A stretch of DNA of 64,000 nucleotides from Pyrinomonadaceae bacterium (GTDB lineage Bacteria > Acidobacteriota > Blastocatellia > Pyrinomonadales > Pyrinomonadaceae). The notes beneath the pieces are model-generated. The model was not told the DNA's origin, made no database searches, and saw nothing but the letters and a program-made list of their open reading frames with translations. The stretch lies in NCBI GenBank assembly GCA_014380365.1, contig JACMJZ010000032.1:251639-315638 (forward strand), given 5' to 3'. Of this stretch, positions 1 to 9,337 are shown piece by piece (the first letter of the stretch is position 1; every line of letters begins with the position of its first letter). A program made the position numbers and the translations under genes.

Positions 1-337
1 CCATGAGATTTCCGTAATAGAGTGGATCAGACATCAGCGTGTGAGCTTCGTCGGACATTAAGCCCTTGGCGCGACGCATCTCGTGGAAAATCGACACCAT
101 CTTTTCGAAATCAGGAGCGCGGCGGTGGTCCACCACTTCAACGCCGCTGAGATCCACTCGTTCCTGTTGCGCTGTTTCGCGAATTGTCGCCTCGTCGCCC
201 AGCAGGGTGATCCGCGCCATTCGATTGCGGGCGCAAATTCCCGCTGCTACGACTGTCCTCGGATCGTTTCCTTCGGGCAAGACGATGTGTTGAAGTTTGG
301 CAGCTGCGCGCTGGCGAATGCGTTCGAGGATGTCCAT
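1..337 (-). CDS. pta: Phosphate acetyltransferase, N-terminal part (cut by window edge)
   Basis: The first 112 codons are visible; the gene runs off the left edge. The protein starts MDILERIRQRAAAKLQHIVL and continues PEGNDPRTV, the opening of the phosphate acetyl/butyryltransferase fold (PTA_PTB), where PEGxDxR is conserved. Pta interconverts acetyl-CoA and acetyl phosphate in the cytoplasm, usually with acetate kinase. The fragment also holds RITLLGDE, typical of the first Rossmann-like domain. The ATG at 337 follows a weak ribosome site. A phosphate butyryltransferase or the PTA domain of a malic enzyme cannot be excluded, but a start directly at the PTA domain argues for stand-alone Pta. 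Confidence 0.8.
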   Translation of the reverse strand, partial: MDILERIRQRAAAKLQHIVLPEGNDPRTVVAAGICARNRMARITLLGDEATIRETAQQERVDLSGVEVVDHRRAPDFEKMVSIFHEMRRAKGLMSDEAHTLMSDPLYYGNLM

Positions 338-435
338 AGGTTTCGGAATCAAAGAGTTGGGTTGTACGAGAAGGGGAGTCTAGCGAAGTCGGCAGGAGAG
401 AACAAGCGAACGGGGGCATGACCGTACTTTTGTCT

Positions 436-545
436 TTGCGGTCCTTTGCGCGTACTTTGCGTCCTTTGCGGTTTGCCTGGGTCCTTTACCGCAAAGCACG
501 CTAAGGACGCGCAGAGAAACGCAAAGGAATGCAAGGACTGCAAGC
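436..545. repeat. CTTTGCGTCC-type imperfect inverted repeat
   Basis: The left part repeats CTTTGCGGTCC / CTTTGCGTCC several times. After about 480 the reverse complement follows (ACCGCAAAG, GGACGCG, ACGCAAAGGA), giving one long imperfect hairpin. Short open frames here are only translations of the repeat. It looks like a dispersed non-coding repeat; its function is unknown. Confidence 0.6.
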
Positions 546-559
546 TGGTCGTTGGGGCT

Positions 560-583
560 CGCACGCAGACAGCGTGCGTTACA
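560..583. repeat. Short palindromic repeat, variant of the GTTTGCGTTAC family
   Basis: CGCACGC and GCGTGCG form a stem around AGACA, followed by TTACAAG. The same layout, with a different stem sequence but the same TTAC tail, occurs at 33845-33864 and 37621-37644. Pairing is kept while bases differ, which suggests that the hairpin is the conserved feature. Confidence 0.5.
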
Positions 584-658
584 AGGATGTCGGAGCCGTG
601 ATAACTTTAGCTGCCCCTATTCGGACATCCCGTTGGAGCTAAGTCTGAGGAGTTATCT

Positions 659-1129
659 ATGTCTGCCCTTCAAGTAAAGAGTCGGGTTAAAAACTTACTA
701 CTGATAATTCCGAATCTGCTGTTGCTCTGTGCGCGCTTGCTGACGGACGCGCGCGTCCCGACGGCTGAACGAGCGATGGTCGCGGGGGCTATCGTCTATG
801 CAATAGTTCCTTTCGATCTCATACCGGACATGATTCTTTTTGTCGGGCAGATCGACGACGTGTACTTGATCGCTCTGACGCTCCTACGGCTGATGGAGCG
901 GACTGATCCAAAGATTGTGCGTGAACACTGGTCGGGTGGCGGGGATGTCGTAGAACTCGTCGGCGCTGCTGCGCAGGTTGCGGCGAAGTTCCTTCCGCAG
1001 CGAATCCGTCGGGTGCTCACCTCGCGACTTGAAGTTGCGCCCGGCAAAATTGAGGATCTCAAGAGCATTCCCAAACCACTATTGGTGGCGCGCCCTGAAC
1101 CTGAATTAGCTTCCAGGGAGCAGCAATGA
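659..1129 (+). CDS. DUF1232 (YkvA-like) small membrane protein
   Basis: 156 residues. A hydrophobic helix lies near residues 12-25 and a second at about 40-63, containing the DUF1232 signature VYAIVPFDLIPD followed by GQIDDVYLI. The family is widespread and its function unknown; members are small inner-membrane proteins. The ATG at 659 has a good upstream GAGGAG. The C-terminal third is charged and probably cytoplasmic. It is a single gene, followed on the same strand by the lysozyme gene after 125 bases. The family call is firm; the role is unknown. Confidence 0.85.
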   Translation: MSALQVKSRVKNLLLIIPNLLLLCARLLTDARVPTAERAMVAGAIVYAIVPFDLIPDMILFVGQIDDVYLIALTLLRLMERTDPKIVREHWSGGGDVVELVGAAAQVAAKFLPQRIRRVLTSRLEVAPGKIEDLKSIPKPLLVARPEPELASREQQ

Positions 1130-1254
1130 AGAATGGGGTATGAACTCTAGCTAAATTCCCAGTCGAAACTACGCGAGCCCAACTCAGATGCGTACCGCTC
1201 CAGGGTGCGTATTGCTACTAAACAAGATCTCAACACTCACGGAAGGAGATAGTC

Positions 1255-1716
1255 ATGGTTCCAAGTTCAGCATGCATCAAGCTTGTTCAAGAGTTCGAGG
1301 GTTGTGAAAAGAAACGGGGGGACGGCAGTTTCAATGCCTACCCGGATCCGGGGAGTGGCGGCGACCCCTGGACGATTGGCTGGGGGACGACCGGGCCGGA
1401 CGTTAAGCCGGGCGTCACCTGGACGCAACAACAGTGTGACGACCGCTTCAGCCAGGATCTCAACAAGTTTGCGGAGGGTGTCGCCAACATAATTGGCGAC
1501 GCGGCGACCACGCAGCCCCAGTTCGACGCGATGGTGAGTTTTGCTTACAACCTTGGCCAGGGGAATCTTACGAAAAGCACTTTGCTCAAGAAGCACAAGG
1601 CCGGCGATTATGCAGGAGCCGCGAACGAGTTTGGGAAATGGAACAAGGCCGCTGGAAAGGTGATGAAGGGTCTCACCAGACGCCGGGCGGCGGAAGCGGC
1701 GCTCTACCAGAGTTAA
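1255..1716 (+). CDS. Phage-type lysozyme (glycoside hydrolase family 24)
   Basis: 153 residues, the size of a single-domain T4-type muramidase, which cuts the MurNAc-GlcNAc bond of peptidoglycan. The likely catalytic triad is Glu15 (in QEFEG), Asp31 (in AYPDP) and Thr40 (in WTIGWG). The C-terminal half has the usual FDAMVSFAYNLG and GLxRRRAAEAALY motifs. No signal peptide is evident, so release would need a holin or another route, as with phage endolysins. A strong GGAAGGAGATAG ribosome site precedes the ATG. No other phage gene is nearby, so this is either a domesticated endolysin or a lone prophage relic. It lies tail to tail with the peptidoglycan-recycling gene mpl. Confidence 0.88.
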   Translation: MVPSSACIKLVQEFEGCEKKRGDGSFNAYPDPGSGGDPWTIGWGTTGPDVKPGVTWTQQQCDDRFSQDLNKFAEGVANIIGDAATTQPQFDAMVSFAYNLGQGNLTKSTLLKKHKAGDYAGAANEFGKWNKAAGKVMKGLTRRRAAEAALYQS

Positions 1717-1729
1717 GGAGGCGATCTGC

Positions 1730-3139
1730 CTACTGCTCCTTCAGTGCGGCCAGCAGTTTTTCGTGGATACCGCCAAATCCGCCGTTCGACATGACGGCGA
1801 CGACATCTCCCACGCGAAGTTGAGGTAACAGGTGCGCGATAATTTCGTCGGCGTCAGCAAACTCGAAAGCGGGCTTGCTCTGTTGCGAAATGCTGTCGAT
1901 CAACTTGTTGGTATCGAGCGACTTTCCTTTCTCTGAAACTTTCCGGCTGTCGAAAACACCGGCAATGACGACATAGTCGGCGGCTTGGAAGGCGCTCGTG
2001 TATTCGTCTTGAAAGACTGCGAGCCGCGACGACCACGAGCGTGGCTCAAACACCGCGATCAGCCGGCGACTTTGGTACCGAGTGCGGAGCCCGCGCAGCG
2101 TTTCCCGCACGGCGGTGGGATGGTGAGCGAAGTCGTCAATGACGATCACGCCTCGTTCCTCGCCTCTGATTTCGGCACGCCGCCGGACATTCTTAAAACT
2201 GCGAAGCGCGTCACCGATGGTCTCGCGTGGAACTCCCCAGGCATCGGCAGCGATGATCACCGCCAGACAGTTAAGCAGATTGAAGTCGCCGATGAGCGGC
2301 GTTTGAAACCTGCCCCACGTCTTGCCTTCACAGGTGACGGTGAACGCGCTCATCTCTCCAGAAAAATCTGTTTCCGAGATTCGCCACTTTGCATCGTCGC
2401 TCGTGCCAAAGGTTTCGACCTGGGTAAACAGCTTCCGGCCCATCGAAGCCACCACCTCGCGCACGTTTGGGCTGTCCCAACCGGCGATTAGTTTGCCATT
2501 CGGCGGGACCAGATTCATTAGCCGGCGAAACGCAAGTTTGACGGCGGCTAGATCGTTGTAAATATCGGCGTGGTCAAACTCGATGTTATTTACGATCGCG
2601 ATTTCGGGGAGGTAGTGCATGAACTTCGGACCCTTATCGAAGTATGCGGTGTCGTATTCGTCGCCTTCAATGATGAAATAGTCGCTCGGAGTAACGCGGA
2701 AACTGACGCCGAAATTCTGCGCCACGCCGCCAATTAGAAACGAAGGATCAAGTCCACCTTGATCCAGAACCCAGGCGGCAATGCTGGTCGTAGTTGTCTT
2801 GCCATGCGTGCCGGCGACGACGAGCGAACGGCGACCGCGAATGAATTCTTCTTTGACTACCTCGGCCTGCGAACGATAAAGCAGCTTGAGATTGAGCGTC
2901 GCCTCCAGTTCGGCGTTGCCGCGCGGAATGGCGTTGCCTACGATTATGCAATCTGGTCCGGGCTCCAAATGCTCCGCGCTGTAACTCTGGTTAACCAAAA
3001 TGCCCAGCGAGGCGAGCATGGTCGACATGGGCGGGTAGACATTCTCATCGGAACCACTAACGCGATGCCCCCGCGCCTGTAGCATCCCGGCCAGCGCGGC
3101 CATTGCCGTCCCGCAAATTCCGATAAGGTGATAATGCAT
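1730..3139 (-). CDS. mpl: UDP-N-acetylmuramate:L-alanyl-gamma-D-glutamyl-meso-diaminopimelate ligase
   Basis: 469 residues, a full-length Mur ligase. It joins recycled tripeptide to UDP-MurNAc in the cytoplasm, feeding peptidoglycan turnover products back into synthesis. The N-terminus MHYHLIGICGTAMAAL is the UDP-binding domain with GxxGTAM; the ATP loop GTHGKTTTT lies near residue 110; the central domain has EGDEYD and NIEFDHADIY; the C-terminal domain has DDFAHHPTAVRETL and FEPRSWSS. The GICGTAMA start and DDFAHHP motif favour Mpl over MurC. It lies upstream-to-downstream with kdsD on the same strand, 86 bases apart, and may be cotranscribed. Confidence 0.93.
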   Translation of the reverse strand: MHYHLIGICGTAMAALAGMLQARGHRVSGSDENVYPPMSTMLASLGILVNQSYSAEHLEPGPDCIIVGNAIPRGNAELEATLNLKLLYRSQAEVVKEEFIRGRRSLVVAGTHGKTTTTSIAAWVLDQGGLDPSFLIGGVAQNFGVSFRVTPSDYFIIEGDEYDTAYFDKGPKFMHYLPEIAIVNNIEFDHADIYNDLAAVKLAFRRLMNLVPPNGKLIAGWDSPNVREVVASMGRKLFTQVETFGTSDDAKWRISETDFSGEMSAFTVTCEGKTWGRFQTPLIGDFNLLNCLAVIIAADAWGVPRETIGDALRSFKNVRRRAEIRGEERGVIVIDDFAHHPTAVRETLRGLRTRYQSRRLIAVFEPRSWSSRLAVFQDEYTSAFQAADYVVIAGVFDSRKVSEKGKSLDTNKLIDSISQQSKPAFEFADADEIIAHLLPQLRVGDVVAVMSNGGFGGIHEKLLAALKEQ

Positions 3140-3225
3140 TCTTGGATTTAGAACCGAAGTTTAAGCATCGACCCACTAGTCGTATTCGCCCGAGAGGTAG
3201 TCTTGTAACAAGAGTCCATGCGAGC

Positions 3226-4203
3226 TTAGAGGCCGCTGCGCACCACATCGTGCAAACGCAGCAACCCCACGCAACGTCGCTCTTCATCAATCACCGGCAA
3301 GACCGAGATTTGCGAAGGGCGATTCTCCATAAGTTGAAGCGCATCGTAAGCGAGCTGTTCCGGGGTAACCGTCACCGGTTCGCGCGTCATGAACGTTTCG
3401 GCCTTCACTGTCTCGAGTTCGCCTGGGCCAATCTGCGGAATGACGCGCCGCAGGTCGCCGTCTGTAATGATCCCCGCGAGTTCACCACTTCCGTCGACAA
3501 CGTTGACCGCCCCGAGGCCACCGCGTGTAATTGAAGCGACCACTTCGAGCCAGGAAGCGCCCGGCGCAACAGTGGGGTTATTTGAACTGGCATGCATCAA
3601 GTCGCGGACCCTCAGCGAGAGTCGTTTGCCGAGGCGTCCGGCGGGATGGTTGAGCGCAAAGTCGTCGGGTGTGAGTCCCTTGATTTGCATTAGCGTGACG
3701 GCGAGCGCATCACCGAGCGCCAGCGCAACGGTGGTGCTCGTGGTTGGGGCCAGATTGAGAGGGCAGACCTCCTTATCGACAGACGCATCCAGCACCACAT
3801 CAGCCTCGCGCGCGAGCGTCGACTCAAGGTTGCCTACAATTGCGATCAGTGGAACCGCGCGGTGCTTCAAATAAGGCAGCATGGCGATCATTTCGTCCGT
3901 CGCACCGCTGCCGCTCAAGAGCACTACGACATCTGCGGGCGTCAGGATGCCAAGGTCGCCATGCAGGGCATCAGAGGGATGCAGAAACACAGAGCGCGTT
4001 CCCATACTCGTCAGCGTGGCGGCAATCTTGCGGGCGATGAATCCTGACTTTCCGACTCCGGCCAGCACTACCTGGCCACGGCAAGCCGCCAGCAGTTCGA
4101 TGGCTCGCTCGACCTGATCAGGATTAAGACGCTCAGCCGTTTGATTGATGGCTGCAGCCTCCTGTTTCAAAACCTCTTTGATTTGTGAAATGTGTTTTCC
4201 CAT
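3226..4203 (-). CDS. kdsD: Arabinose-5-phosphate isomerase (KdsD/KpsF type)
   Basis: 325 residues. It interconverts ribulose-5-phosphate and arabinose-5-phosphate, the first committed step to Kdo. An N-terminal SIS domain (about 35-170) has VLAGVGKSGFIARKIAATL and SxHPSDALHGDLG-like motifs; two CBS domains follow (about 205-325), with GIITDGDLRR in the first and SVLPVIDEERRCVG in the second. Length and order match KdsD/KpsF/GutQ. No kdsA or kdsB is in the window. A damaged second copy of part of this gene lies at 9338-9470. Confidence 0.92.
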   Translation of the reverse strand: MGKHISQIKEVLKQEAAAINQTAERLNPDQVERAIELLAACRGQVVLAGVGKSGFIARKIAATLTSMGTRSVFLHPSDALHGDLGILTPADVVVLLSGSGATDEMIAMLPYLKHRAVPLIAIVGNLESTLAREADVVLDASVDKEVCPLNLAPTTSTTVALALGDALAVTLMQIKGLTPDDFALNHPAGRLGKRLSLRVRDLMHASSNNPTVAPGASWLEVVASITRGGLGAVNVVDGSGELAGIITDGDLRRVIPQIGPGELETVKAETFMTREPVTVTPEQLAYDALQLMENRPSQISVLPVIDEERRCVGLLRLHDVVRSGL

Positions 4204-4342
4204 TGGATAACGCGCGACCGGATCTACATTGGCAGTCGCCGATTATGAAATCAAGGAGACGTAGGTTTGTCTAAGAACGGAAGTATCGCCGCTGCCAGGT
4301 ACTGCGCCTGATGGGGCTTGACCTTCAGACTTGTAGCCGCGG

Positions 4343-5350
4343 TCAGGAGGGTAAAGATTCGAGCAACTCCTGCTTGTTACTCCTGCCTGCTTCTTTTCCG
4401 GTATCGCTAACCCCACGCGTACCCTCATACCATTCAACCGTACGCCGCAGGCCTTCTTCCAGTGGAACCTGCGCGCGAAAACCAAATTTCTCCCATGCGC
4501 GGGACACATCAAGCCGCCGCCGTGGCTGACCGTCAGGCTTGTCGCTTTGCCAACGGATCTCGCCATCAAACTTAGTGAGCCGCGCGATCAGTTTCAAGAG
4601 TTCCGAGATTGTTATCTCGTTTGCAGTACCAAGGTTCACCGGTTCGCCCTCGTCATAAGTCGCCGCCGCGCGGAGCACGCCCTCGGCGCAGTCCGATACA
4701 TAAAGAAATTCGCGCGAGGCGCGTCCCGTGCCCCAAGCTTCGACGAACTGCGCGCCCTGCTCACGCGCCTCAATGCACTTGCGGATGAGCGCGGGAACGA
4801 CGTGTGAACTCTCGGGATCAAAATTGTCACCCGGGCCATAAAGGTTGGCCGGCAAAAGAAAGATGGTGTTGAAGCCGTATTGCTGGCGGTAACTCTGCGC
4901 CTGCACCAGCATCATCTTTTTCGCCAGGCCGTAAGGCGCGTTTGTTTCCTCCGGATAACCATTCCAGAGGTCTTCCTCACGAAAAGGCGTGGGCGCAAAT
5001 TTGGGGTAACCGCAAACGGTGCCGAGCGCAACAAACTTCTTCACGTCGTGCAGCCGTGCTTGTTCAATTAGCTGCACGCCCATCATCAGGTTCTCATAAA
5101 AAAACTTGCCGGGAGTCTTCTGATTGGCGCCGATGCCGCCTATGACGGCAGCAAGATGTATTACCAAGTCCGGCCGCGTTTCCGCATAGAGCCGAGATAC
5201 AGCTTCCGCTTTGATCAGGTTATAGTCGGCGCTGCGGGGTACGAACACTTCAAGGTTCGTATTCTCGTGAAGTCGATCCACGACAAAGCGCCCAAGGAAA
5301 CCCGCGCCTCCAGTCACCAGGACTCGTTTGTAAGGAAAACTCTCGCTCAA
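4343..5350 (-). CDS. fcl: GDP-L-fucose synthase
   Basis: 335 residues, a short-chain dehydrogenase that epimerises and reduces GDP-4-keto-6-deoxymannose to GDP-L-fucose. The N-terminal NAD(P) loop is VTGGAGFLG; the family motif [13 protein letters not shown] is present; the catalytic YGLAKK follows at about 140-145; [21 protein letters not shown] is typical of Fcl. The start is TTG with AAGGAG just upstream. It lies directly after gmd on the same strand, matching the pathway order. The last 25 residues are a polar tail beyond the usual Fcl end. Confidence 0.93.
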   Translation of the reverse strand: MSESFPYKRVLVTGGAGFLGRFVVDRLHENTNLEVFVPRSADYNLIKAEAVSRLYAETRPDLVIHLAAVIGGIGANQKTPGKFFYENLMMGVQLIEQARLHDVKKFVALGTVCGYPKFAPTPFREEDLWNGYPEETNAPYGLAKKMMLVQAQSYRQQYGFNTIFLLPANLYGPGDNFDPESSHVVPALIRKCIEAREQGAQFVEAWGTGRASREFLYVSDCAEGVLRAAATYDEGEPVNLGTANEITISELLKLIARLTKFDGEIRWQSDKPDGQPRRRLDVSRAWEKFGFRAQVPLEEGLRRTVEWYEGTRGVSDTGKEAGRSNKQELLESLPS

Positions 5351-5381
5351 CGTTGCTCCTTATTCGCCACTTCTACCGTTA

Positions 5382-5423
5382 CACGGGCGTACGCCCTCCC
5401 TTACGGTTGGGCTACTGCCCCGT
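5382..5423. repeat. Family A repeat, single arm, overlapping the gmd stop
   Basis: Read on the minus strand, this is GACGGGGCAGTAGCCCAACC followed by GTAAGGGAGGGCGT. It is one arm of the inverted repeat found complete at 36452-36529, 56501-56626 and 60144-60226. It lies between gmd and fcl, and its outer end supplies the last codons and TAG stop of gmd. A small GGGCGTACGCCC palindrome sits at the inner end. Confidence 0.7.
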
Positions 5424-6449
5424 CGAAGCATTGCCGGTTGAATTGGTATCGCCGAAGACTTCATGATCTCTCTGGTTAACCAGCGAGGCGTCGGCATCGA
5501 CCATGATGCGCACAAGTTCCTTGAATGCGACCTTGGGTTCCCAACCAAGTTCGCGTTTCGCTTTCGACGCGTCGCCCACCAATAAATCAACCTCCGACGG
5601 TCGCAAATACTTTGGATCGAGTTCTACATAATCGTGCCAATCCAGCTCCACGTGTGAAAACGCTTCGCCCAGGAAGTCTTCCACCGAATGGGTCACTCCA
5701 GTTGCGATCACGTAGTCGTCGGGCTGGTCCTGTTGCAGCATCAGCCACATTGCTTCGACGTATTCCCTGGCGTAGCCCCAGTCACGTTTTGCGCTCAGGT
5801 TTCCCAGGTAAAGCTTCTTCTGTAGTCCGGCTTTGATATTAGCAACCGCGCGTGTGATTTTCCGCGTAACAAAAGTTTCGCCGCGGCGTGGACTCTCGTG
5901 GTTAAAAAGAATCCCCGAGCAAGCGAACATATCGTACGACTCGCGATAGTTCACCGTAGCCCAGTGGGCGTAGACCTTGGCCACTCCGTACGGGCTCCGC
6001 GGATGAAACGGCGTGGTCTCTCTCTGCGGCACTTCCTTTACCAGGCCGAACATTTCCGAGCTGCTGGCCTGATAAAACTTCGACTTGAGTCCCGCCTCTC
6101 GAATCGCCTCGAGGATGCGAATTGTGCTCAAGCCGGTTACGTCGCCGGTGTATTCCGGAATATCGAAACTAACGCGCACGTGCGACTGCGCCGCCAGATG
6201 GTAAACCTCATCAGGCTGTATGCGGTAAAGCAGTTTGATAAGGTTTGTCGAGTCGGAGATGTCGCCGTAATGCAGAAAGAGACGAACGCCATTAAGGTGT
6301 GGATCTTTGTAAAGGTGGTCGATGCGGGCGGTATTAAACGACGAAGCGCGACGGATAATTCCGTGAACTTCATAACCTTTGCCGAGCAGAAATTCGGCGA
6401 GATAGGATCCGTCTTGGCCGGTGATTCCGGTGATCAGTGCTTTCGTCAT
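5412..6449 (-). CDS. gmd: GDP-mannose 4,6-dehydratase
   Basis: 345 residues from the ATG at 6449 (a longer frame upstream lacks homology to the family start). It converts GDP-mannose to GDP-4-keto-6-deoxymannose. Features: NADP loop [28 protein letters not shown], catalytic [22 protein letters not shown] (Tyr-x3-Lys), and [16 protein letters not shown]. These are hallmarks of bacterial Gmd. fcl follows 61 bases downstream, completing GDP-L-fucose synthesis. The extreme C-terminus (Thr-Gly-Gln-stop) is encoded by a dispersed repeat, so the tail is probably not original. Confidence 0.94.
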   Translation of the reverse strand: MTKALITGITGQDGSYLAEFLLGKGYEVHGIIRRASSFNTARIDHLYKDPHLNGVRLFLHYGDISDSTNLIKLLYRIQPDEVYHLAAQSHVRVSFDIPEYTGDVTGLSTIRILEAIREAGLKSKFYQASSSEMFGLVKEVPQRETTPFHPRSPYGVAKVYAHWATVNYRESYDMFACSGILFNHESPRRGETFVTRKITRAVANIKAGLQKKLYLGNLSAKRDWGYAREYVEAMWLMLQQDQPDDYVIATGVTHSVEDFLGEAFSHVELDWHDYVELDPKYLRPSEVDLLVGDASKAKRELGWEPKVAFKELVRIMVDADASLVNQRDHEVFGDTNSTGNASTGQ

Positions 6450-6528
6450 GAAGAGCTTTGTCCGAGCTTTACTTGATTTAAGGGAAATCCTTGTACGCCA
6501 CGATGGCCGTCCCATTGACGGGAAGATC

Positions 6529-6978
6529 CTATTGGAACCATTCCGTCGTGTGTCGGTTTATTTTCCACAGCGTCCGCGTTACCAGGCTTTCAGGATTGCC
6601 GAACCCGGCTCCGACGATTCTGTACCCGCGATCGCGAAACTCCGCGCGCGCAGTGTGGCTCAGGTGGGCCTCGAAGTCGTTCCTAAGGCAGATGCTCGAT
6701 GATCTCGTACGCCAAAACCGCATGCCACTCGCCGGAAAGCGGTTGGGCAACAAATGATGCCACACGTTACGGTAGCAAGCGTGATTCCGGCAGAGTGCTA
6801 CATTGTTTTTGAAGGCGTCGCACCCGTTTATCGGCGGCGGCGCGGCCGGCCCGGCCTCCCAGAAATTGCTCTGAATGAGATTTCCCCAACGCCCGTAACC
6901 GCAACCGACATCAAGCGCTGTCTCGCCGCTTATCAAAGGTAGCACGATGGGATCGAGGTGCGTGGGTGAAGAAATCAT
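6529..6978 (-). pseudogene. Frameshifted class I SAM methyltransferase remnant
   Basis: One frame opens with ALDVGCGYGRWGNLIQSNFW, a clear SAM-binding motif I, and continues to NVWHHLLPN. From about 6745 the recognisable protein continues in another frame (QPLSGEWHAVLAYEIIEHLP, the usual post-II region), reaches a stop near 6690, and returns to the first frame (RNDFEAHLSH...GYRIVGAGFGNPES). Two compensating shifts therefore break the gene. The unbroken 149-codon frame is not a functional enzyme as read. A sequencing error is a possible alternative, though two errors so close together are less likely. It sits upstream of gmd on the same strand. Confidence 0.72.
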
Positions 6979-7342
6979 GAATTGAATGAAATTTTCGCCT
7001 GAGCTCTGATGTTATATCAAGGACTGACACGATAACAACACCCATTCAGGGTTCTAAAGCCGGGAGAACATAATTAAGAAGCTAAGCGTTTATGCTTTAC
7101 TCCACACCGGATAGCAGATTAAGACTTTGAATTAGGAACCTACCTTCAATAACCCTCGGCACAAACCTAAGGAGAATTTACTTCAAAAGCTGTTTCTGTA
7201 ACAATCACCACCTCATTCAATTTACGGGTTTATGAGGCGCAATTCTTCGTTGAACTAATTGCAGGAGTTTCAGAGCGGGACGACCCCCCCATTTGTTTAA
7301 GAGACGGATCGCGGCGGGACACTCGTGTCTTGAGCCAAAGGA
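6979..7342. other. AT-richer intergenic region, no gene seen
   Basis: 364 bases between the broken methyltransferase (minus) and the FkbM gene (plus). It is richer in A and T than its surroundings, as expected for a divergent promoter region. No repeat, tRNA or convincing promoter pair was found. Confidence 0.5.
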
Positions 7343-8152
7343 ATGCGGATGAGCTTATATGGCATTGCCAGGCGGATGATACCGAGATCCGTCAAGAGGA
7401 GACTTCTCAAGCTCCGAAGCCTCATTTCGGAAAAGCCGGATCTTAGTTGGACCTTGAAGTCTGGCCTGAAGATCCAAGTGGCGTCCAGGTCAGACTGGGT
7501 AATTTATAACGACATCTTTGTGGATGGCGAGTATGACGTGTCCATCCAGGAGGCGGTGCGTTCTGCGCGAATGGACGGAAGCATAACTGTTTTGGATCTG
7601 GGCGCTAACGTCGGCTTCTTCACGCTCAGATTCTTAGACCTACTGCGCCAGAGCGAACAGGCCAACTGTCCTTGTCGGGTTACGTTGGTCGAAGGAAGTC
7701 CGAAAATCGTGAAAGAACTAAGCAGTCGGCTGCTGGGCGACAATGAAATGATGGGGAAAGTTCGGATCGTCCACGGCCTCGTTGGCGAACGACACGGCGA
7801 GGCGAGAATTTCGGAGCGCGATTTCCACGCGATGAACTCGATCTATTTCGACCAGAGCGCCGAAACCGTCAGCGTGGACTTCGTCAACCTGGACACACTA
7901 TTCCAACCCGGCGAAGTCATCGACCTTTTGAAATGTGATATCGAGGGCGCGGAATTATGCTTTATCGAGAACTACAGAGATTTACTAAGGCGGAGCAAAG
8001 CCGCAGTCTTTGAACTCCACCACGACAAGTGCGACACCGAAAGGTGCATGAAAATCTTACGTGACCTGGGCTTCATCGACCAGAGGGTCTTGAGAGTGAC
8101 GCCCACTTTCTCCGTCTGCCATTTCTCAAGACAGCCGCTCGAGCGCGGTTGA
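7343..8152 (+). CDS. FkbM-family methyltransferase
   Basis: 269 residues, a SAM-dependent O-methyltransferase of the FkbM family, common in glycan loci. Motif I is VLDLGANVGFFTLRF (about 83-97). An acidic LVEGSP follows, and the family pattern LLKCDIEGAELCFIEN lies near 193-208. The substrate is unknown, presumably a sugar hydroxyl. AAAGGAATGCGG precedes two nearby ATGs (7343 and 7349); either could be used. It is convergent with the next gene, 10 bases apart, and is a lone plus-strand gene in a minus-strand block. Confidence 0.88.
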   Translation: MRMSLYGIARRMIPRSVKRRLLKLRSLISEKPDLSWTLKSGLKIQVASRSDWVIYNDIFVDGEYDVSIQEAVRSARMDGSITVLDLGANVGFFTLRFLDLLRQSEQANCPCRVTLVEGSPKIVKELSSRLLGDNEMMGKVRIVHGLVGERHGEARISERDFHAMNSIYFDQSAETVSVDFVNLDTLFQPGEVIDLLKCDIEGAELCFIENYRDLLRRSKAAVFELHHDKCDTERCMKILRDLGFIDQRVLRVTPTFSVCHFSRQPLERG

Positions 8153-8162
8153 CTCAAACAAA

Positions 8163-9137
8163 CTACGCCGTCGTCAACCTTATGGCCCCTCCCCGTGCGT
8201 CGAGTTTGAGTTTGCCGCGTTCGATGTGACGGTCATACTGATGAAGCACATGAGCGACACTGCCGTCCTGGTTAAGCACAAATCCTTCGTCATCAAATGC
8301 GGTCGGCAGGTCAACGGTCTTACCCAGAGTAAACACGGGGCCAAGGCGATTCTGAAAAACGCGGACACTCTTGAGTCGCTGCTTGTAGAGTAAATAGTTA
8401 TGCACACCCTGATCCATACCACTGGGGTGAGACTTTAGTGGCAGCATGTGATCAATCATCAATTCAAGGTACTGCATGATCGCCTGATACCCGCCAATTG
8501 TAGTCCCGGAGCAGGAAGGGATTTCGTGGCCGATTTCGCGCAGCACGTCCTCGCCGAAACCGGTTTTGAGCCATAAAGAGTTTGAAGGGCAGTCTTGCAT
8601 CTTTTGCCGGTCATCTTCCATAAAAACACAGAGTTCGGTGCCAAATTCAAAGTCGAATGGGTCGCGCTGGAAGATGACATCGCGAACGTCGGTGAGCATT
8701 ACCTTCGCATATCGCCCGCGATTTTGCGCTAGATAGAGATAATACAAGGGAAAGCGCACGCAATAGACATTGAAGGACTTGACGGCGAGGCGACATTTAG
8801 CGAGGTATTCCTCCCCGCTCTTTGACGTGGAAGCAGCGACGTTAACAAGACCGGCAAAGAAACGGTGCAGCGGAAAGAGCCGGCCCAGGGGGGTATGGTA
8901 AATCCTCTGTAGTAGTGAGAAGATGTAGACGCGTTTAAAGCCCAAGTTAACAGTGCCCATCGTAAAGGGAATCAATTCCACATCGTATTCGCGCAAGGAG
9001 TTAACCGCGCTCGCATCGAGATCAGAGTAGAAAAGGCAGATGTCGCCGGTATAGTCAGTCGCGCGCAACGAAGCGACAAACGGATAGATTTGCTCAAAAG
9101 TGTATCCCTTTACTAACCCCAGTACCAAATTCTTCAT
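8163..9137 (-). CDS. Putative glycosyltransferase (GT-A-like, DUF-type)
   Basis: 324 residues from the ATG at 9137, which has GGAG upstream. The N-terminus MKNLVLGLVKGYTFEQIYPF and ICLFYSDLD resemble nucleotide-sugar glycosyltransferases. VMLTDVRDVIFQRDPFDF (about 170) looks like a DxD-containing segment of families that act on surface glycans. Its exact family is not recognised. No signal peptide; probably cytoplasmic. Context (GTs on both sides) supports a role in glycan assembly. Confidence in glycosyltransferase is moderate. Confidence 0.65.
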   Translation of the reverse strand: MKNLVLGLVKGYTFEQIYPFVASLRATDYTGDICLFYSDLDASAVNSLREYDVELIPFTMGTVNLGFKRVYIFSLLQRIYHTPLGRLFPLHRFFAGLVNVAASTSKSGEEYLAKCRLAVKSFNVYCVRFPLYYLYLAQNRGRYAKVMLTDVRDVIFQRDPFDFEFGTELCVFMEDDRQKMQDCPSNSLWLKTGFGEDVLREIGHEIPSCSGTTIGGYQAIMQYLELMIDHMLPLKSHPSGMDQGVHNYLLYKQRLKSVRVFQNRLGPVFTLGKTVDLPTAFDDEGFVLNQDGSVAHVLHQYDRHIERGKLKLDARGGAIRLTTA

Positions 9138-9337
9138 TCTGCAGGACTCCATTCTTATAAACTTCAAAGCGGCGAGGGACGACTCTGCGATTATCTGTCC
9201 TGCCCTTGAGTAAGACGACCTTTCGTCGAAGTCATACCGGTAATTGTAAGACAGACCTTGGGGAATACCATAATTCAGCCTGGGCGGCTACCGCGTGATG
9301 AACTTAACTAGGGAGGGAAAACAATTGTGAAGGGGGC

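Larger units (their letters stand above)
338..658. other. Intergenic region with two hairpin repeats
   Basis: No credible gene. The stretch separates the divergent pta and DUF1232 genes and carries a CTTTGCG-rich inverted repeat and a short palindrome, listed separately. GAGGAG at about 648-653 is the ribosome site of the next gene. Confidence 0.7.

Noticed and set aside
349..564. Open frame on the minus strand upstream of DUF1232
   Set aside because: It translates the CTTTGCG repeat and shows no protein-like conservation or ribosome site.
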